NCBI GenBank assembly: GCA_016295505.1 | Contig: JAEDLC010000066.1 | Location: forward strand, 1-9,628 | Direction of reading: 5' to 3' | From: Dorea sp. | GTDB lineage: Bacteria > Bacillota_A > Clostridia > Lachnospirales > Lachnospiraceae | DNA length: 9,628 nucleotides | Shown here: piece after piece, positions 7,421-9,628 of the stretch | Layout: each line of letters begins with the position of its first letter | Numbering within the stretch: the first letter of the stretch is position 1 | The notes under the pieces: generated by a model | What the model saw: only the letters and a program-made list of their open reading frames with translations | What the model was told of the DNA's origin: nothing | Databases searched by the model: none | Translations under genes and position numbers: made by a program

Positions 7421-8035
7421 ATGGGAAAGACGAATTATAATCAGATGACGGATGAGCAGCTGATCCGGATGCAAAGAAGCGGAGACAAAAAGATCATGGA
7501 CTATATCATGGAGAAGTATAAGTATCTGGTCCGCAAGGAGGCAAATGCCATGTATCTTCTCGGCGGAGAAAATGACGATCTGATTCAGGAAGGGATGATC
7601 GGACTGTTCAAGGCTGTGCAGGACTATGATCCAGAACAGGAGACTTCTTTTTTCAGTTTTGCCAAACTGTGTATTACCAGACAGATGTATTCAGCGATCG
7701 AGGCTTCCAAAAGAAAGAAACACAGTCCGCTGAACAGTTATGTCTCCCTGTATGAAAAAGGAGAAGATCAGAGTTCTCTGATCGATACAGTGGAAGCTTC
7801 GAAAGAGACCAATCCGGAGGAACTGTTTGTAAGCCGGGAATTTGCAGAATTGATCGAAAGCCGTCTGGAGGAAAGTCTGAGCGATCTGGAAAACAGAGTG
7901 CTGTACCTTCATCTGCTTGGAACAGATTACCGGACGATTGCAAGACTTCTGGACCGCAGTCCAAAGACGATTGACAATGCGCTTCAGAGAATCAAGGGCA
8001 AGACAGAAAAGATATTGAAATCAGAAAATAAATAA
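7421..8035 (+). CDS. sigH: RNA polymerase sigma factor SigH (stationary phase / sporulation initiation)
   Basis: A 204-residue sigma-70-family factor of the SigH/Spo0H type. Region 2 (about 27-95) includes DDLIQEGMIGLFKAVQDYD (core binding and -10 recognition) and FAKLCITRQMYSAI. The linker HSPLNSYVSL (101-110) is a hallmark shared with Bacillus SigH. Region 4 (about 150-203) has SDLENRVLYLHLLG and a helix-turn-helix ending RSPKTIDNALQRIK. In Bacillus, SigH drives early sporulation and competence genes; here only the family-level role can be claimed. The ATG at 7421 begins one nt after the rlmB stop and has no strong Shine-Dalgarno, so translational coupling is likely; ATG at 7445 (MTDEQ) is an alternative. 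No terminator follows before the tRNA promoter. Bacillus places yacP (rae1) between rlmB and sigH; it is absent here. Confidence 0.93.
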   Translation: MGKTNYNQMTDEQLIRMQRSGDKKIMDYIMEKYKYLVRKEANAMYLLGGENDDLIQEGMIGLFKAVQDYDPEQETSFFSFAKLCITRQMYSAIEASKRKKHSPLNSYVSLYEKGEDQSSLIDTVEASKETNPEELFVSREFAELIESRLEESLSDLENRVLYLHLLGTDYRTIARLLDRSPKTIDNALQRIKGKTEKILKSENK

Positions 8036-8045
8036 AAGAATAAGG

Positions 8046-8077
8046 TTGACAAATCGACCTCTAATATTGTATATTAT
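8046..8077 (+). promoter_or_regulatory. Promoter of the tRNA-Thr gene
   Basis: A perfect TTGACA (8046-8051) and TATATT (8070-8075) are separated by 18 nt, 11 bases after the sigH stop. The expected start near 8082 lies about 20 nt before the tRNA. It shares AGGTTGACAAAT with the T-box operon promoter. Confidence 0.85.
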
Positions 8078-8101
8078 CAATGTTGCATATCACATATGCG
8101 T

Positions 8102-8174
8102 GCTGCCTTGGCTCAGTCGGTAGAGCGTCGCCTTGGTAAGGCGGAGGTCGGCGGTTCGATTCCGCTAGGCAGCT
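8102..8174 (+). tRNA. tRNA-Thr (anticodon GGU)
   Basis: A full cloverleaf folds over 73 nt. The acceptor GCTGCCT pairs with AGGCAGC, and the discriminator base is T. The D stem is GCTC/GAGC. The anticodon stem TCGCC/GGCGG has one T-G pair, with loop TTGGTAA giving anticodon GGT (reads ACC/ACU threonine codons). The T arm is GGCGG-TTCGATT-CCGCT. The 3' CCA is not encoded (TACG follows), so it must be added by nucleotidyltransferase. Confidence 0.97.
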
Positions 8175-8179
8175 TACGG

Positions 8180-8208
8180 AAAACCCTTGATGATTATCAA
8201 GGGTTTTT
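8180..8208 (+). terminator. Intrinsic terminator after tRNA-Thr
   Basis: A perfect inverted repeat AAACCCTTGA (8181-8190) / TCAAGGGTTT (8197-8206), extendable by one A-T pair, with a 6-nt loop, ends in TTTTT at 8204-8208. It would end both the tRNA transcript and any sigH read-through, and lies only 29 nt before the MATE start codon. Confidence 0.9.
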
Positions 8209-8237
8209 CTTTGGTATGAAGAAAAGAGGAAAAGGAT

Positions 8238-9575
8238 ATGAAGAAGACAACAGCCATGACAGAAGGCGCTATCTGGAAAAACCTGTTGTTTTATGCAATT
8301 CCGCTGATTCTGGGGAATTTATTTCAGCAATTGTATAATACGATGGATTCGATCATTGTGGGAAATTATATTGGAAGCGAGGCTCTTGCGGCAGTTGGTT
8401 CCAGTGGATCGGTTATTAATCTTCTGATCGGATTCTGCGTGGGAGCGTCTGCAGGTGCGGGAGTCGTGATCGCACAGCTATTTGGCGCGCAGGACAGAGA
8501 AGGAGTAAGAAAAGCAGTTCATACAACACTTGCGATTGCAGTGGTGGCAGGTGCTTTTATGACGATAGCCGGAGTCCTTCTGGTTCCGGTACTTTTAAGA
8601 GTGATGGGAACACCACAGGAGGTGTTTGGACAGGCAGTTCTGTATCTTCAGATTTATTTTGGCGGTATTTTCTTTTCTGTCATCTACAATATGTCCGCGG
8701 GGATTTTGAATGCGGTAGGCAATTCCAGACGTTCACTGATCTATCTGATCATTGCGGCAGTTTCCAATATTTTACTGGATCTTCTGCTGGTTGTAGTGTT
8801 TCATATGGGAATTGTCGGAGCTGCTCTGGCAACGGATATCAGTCAGCTTTTGTCCTGCATTTTTATTCTGCGTTTTCTGATTCGCAGCAGGGAATGCTAT
8901 CAGGTGAGGCTTAAGGAGATCCGGTTCTATGACCAGTTGCCGGCAAGGATTATTAAAGTCGGACTTCCGACCGGTATTCAACATGTGGTGATCTCATTTT
9001 CCAATGTAATCGTACAGTCCAGTGTGAACAGTTTTGGTGCGGATGTGATGGCGGGATTTGCGTCTTATATTAAGATTGACGGATTTAACATTCTTCCGGT
9101 TATGAGCTTCAGTACAGCAGCTACCACATTTGTCGGACAAAACACAGGAGCTGGCAGATATGACCGTGTAAAGAAGGGAATGTATGTCTCGCTGGCAATG
9201 GGAGTGATATATACGATCATAACAGGAATTCTGCTTTTGATTTTTGCACCTCAGGTGATAGGGGTATTTACGGATAACCGGGAAGTAGTGGAATATGGAG
9301 TCTATATTATGAAGTTTTTCTGTCCGTTCTACTGGTCTCTTTCGATCCTGCATGTCATGGCGGGAAGTATCCGGGGAACCGGTCATACACTTCAGCCGAT
9401 GTTGATTATTCTGTTTTCCTTGTGTGTATTTCGTGTAATCTGGATTACGGTGGCGCTTCATGAGGTTCATGAATTGTTTCGACTGATGTGCGTATATCCG
9501 TTATCCTGGATTATGGGAATGATTCTGATCATTCTCTATGCATGGAAAGGAACCTGGATGACGTTAAAAAAATAA
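8238..9575 (+). CDS. MATE-family multidrug/cation antiporter
   Basis: A 445-residue inner-membrane protein of the multi antimicrobial extrusion family, which exports organic cations or drugs in exchange for Na+ or H+. It is hydrophobic throughout, with about 12 helices in two homologous halves. Typical features are the N-terminal PLILGNLFQQLYNTMDSIIV (22-41), GSEALAAVGSSGSV (46-59), a repeat-like second-half start KVGLPTGIQHVVISFSNVIV (240-259), and SIRGTGHTLQPM (377-388) with the closing PLSWIMGMIL. Length is normal and no frameshift is seen. The ATG at 8238 follows AGAGGAAAAGGA (8225-8236). The substrate cannot be assigned. A strong promoter is not visible between the tRNA terminator and the start. 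Only 28 nt separate its stop from the next start, suggesting co-transcription with that gene. Confidence 0.95.
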   Translation: MKKTTAMTEGAIWKNLLFYAIPLILGNLFQQLYNTMDSIIVGNYIGSEALAAVGSSGSVINLLIGFCVGASAGAGVVIAQLFGAQDREGVRKAVHTTLAIAVVAGAFMTIAGVLLVPVLLRVMGTPQEVFGQAVLYLQIYFGGIFFSVIYNMSAGILNAVGNSRRSLIYLIIAAVSNILLDLLLVVVFHMGIVGAALATDISQLLSCIFILRFLIRSRECYQVRLKEIRFYDQLPARIIKVGLPTGIQHVVISFSNVIVQSSVNSFGADVMAGFASYIKIDGFNILPVMSFSTAATTFVGQNTGAGRYDRVKKGMYVSLAMGVIYTIITGILLLIFAPQVIGVFTDNREVVEYGVYIMKFFCPFYWSLSILHVMAGSIRGTGHTLQPMLIILFSLCVFRVIWITVALHEVHELFRLMCVYPLSWIMGMILIILYAWKGTWMTLKK

Positions 9576-9603
9576 ATGTAGAAAAGGAAAGAAGGAAAAA
9601 AGT

Positions 9604-9628
9604 ATGCCGTCATTTTTAAAAGATGTGT
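9604..9628 (+). CDS. Start of an unidentified gene, truncated by window end
   Basis: An ATG at 9604 follows AGAAGGA (about 9589-9596) at good spacing and opens with Met-Pro-Ser-Phe-Leu-Lys-Asp-Val before the window ends. Eight residues are too few to identify the product. The short gap from the MATE gene and the lack of a terminator suggest a shared transcript. Confidence 0.5.

Noticed and set aside
8044..8059. Small inverted repeat GGTTG/CGACC as a possible sigH terminator
   Set aside because: Only 5 bp including a wobble pair, no T run, and it overlaps the tRNA promoter -35.
8096..8338. An 80-codon open frame running through the tRNA
   Set aside because: It translates the tRNA-Thr and its terminator and overlaps the MATE start in another frame. 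No protein family is recognisable.
1..9628. Insertion sequences, CRISPR arrays, toxin-antitoxin or phage-defence genes
   Set aside because: No transposase or integrase motifs, no regularly spaced repeats and no defence-type domains were seen. All full-length genes are recognisable housekeeping, regulatory or transport genes.

Overview
The window reads as a low-to-mid GC Firmicute chromosome, most likely a gut clostridium of the Lachnospiraceae type. This rests on A/G-rich Shine-Dalgarno sites, the gene order cysE-cysS-mrnC-rlmB-sigH, a T-box leader, a tRNA without encoded CCA, and protein sequence style. The taxon is inferred. All recognised genes are on the + strand.

Region 1 (1-970) is a family-4 (GT-B) glycosyltransferase cut off by the window start. 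It is also broken internally: the N-terminal half and the C-terminal nucleotide-sugar-binding half lie in different frames, with the expected start of the C-terminal domain missing between them. Region 2 (990-3723) is a two-component system: an OmpR-type response regulator and a large six-pass membrane histidine kinase that starts on GTG inside the regulator gene.

Region 3 (3725-8035) is the core of the window. A strong promoter leads into a roughly 310-nt T-box riboswitch with a complete T-box motif, antiterminator and terminator. It is followed by an overlapping or near-contiguous gene run: serine acetyltransferase (cysE), cysteinyl-tRNA synthetase (cysS), Mini-RNase III (mrnC), a 23S rRNA 2'-O-methyltransferase (rlmB) and the stationary-phase sigma factor SigH. 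Uncharged tRNA-Cys would be sensed by the leader, raising cysteine precursor synthesis and tRNA-Cys charging. The 23S-maturation enzymes and SigH appear to ride in the same transcript.

Region 4 (8046-9628) holds a tRNA-Thr(GGU) with its own promoter and terminator, then a MATE-family multidrug/cation antiporter, then the first codons of another gene cut by the window end.

I found no mobile element, CRISPR array or clearly novel system. The points most worth a second look are the decayed glycosyltransferase, the apparent T-box control of sigH, the CysE tail (CxxC plus terminal Ile), the kinase lacking a normal G1 box, and the promoter-poor position of the MATE gene.
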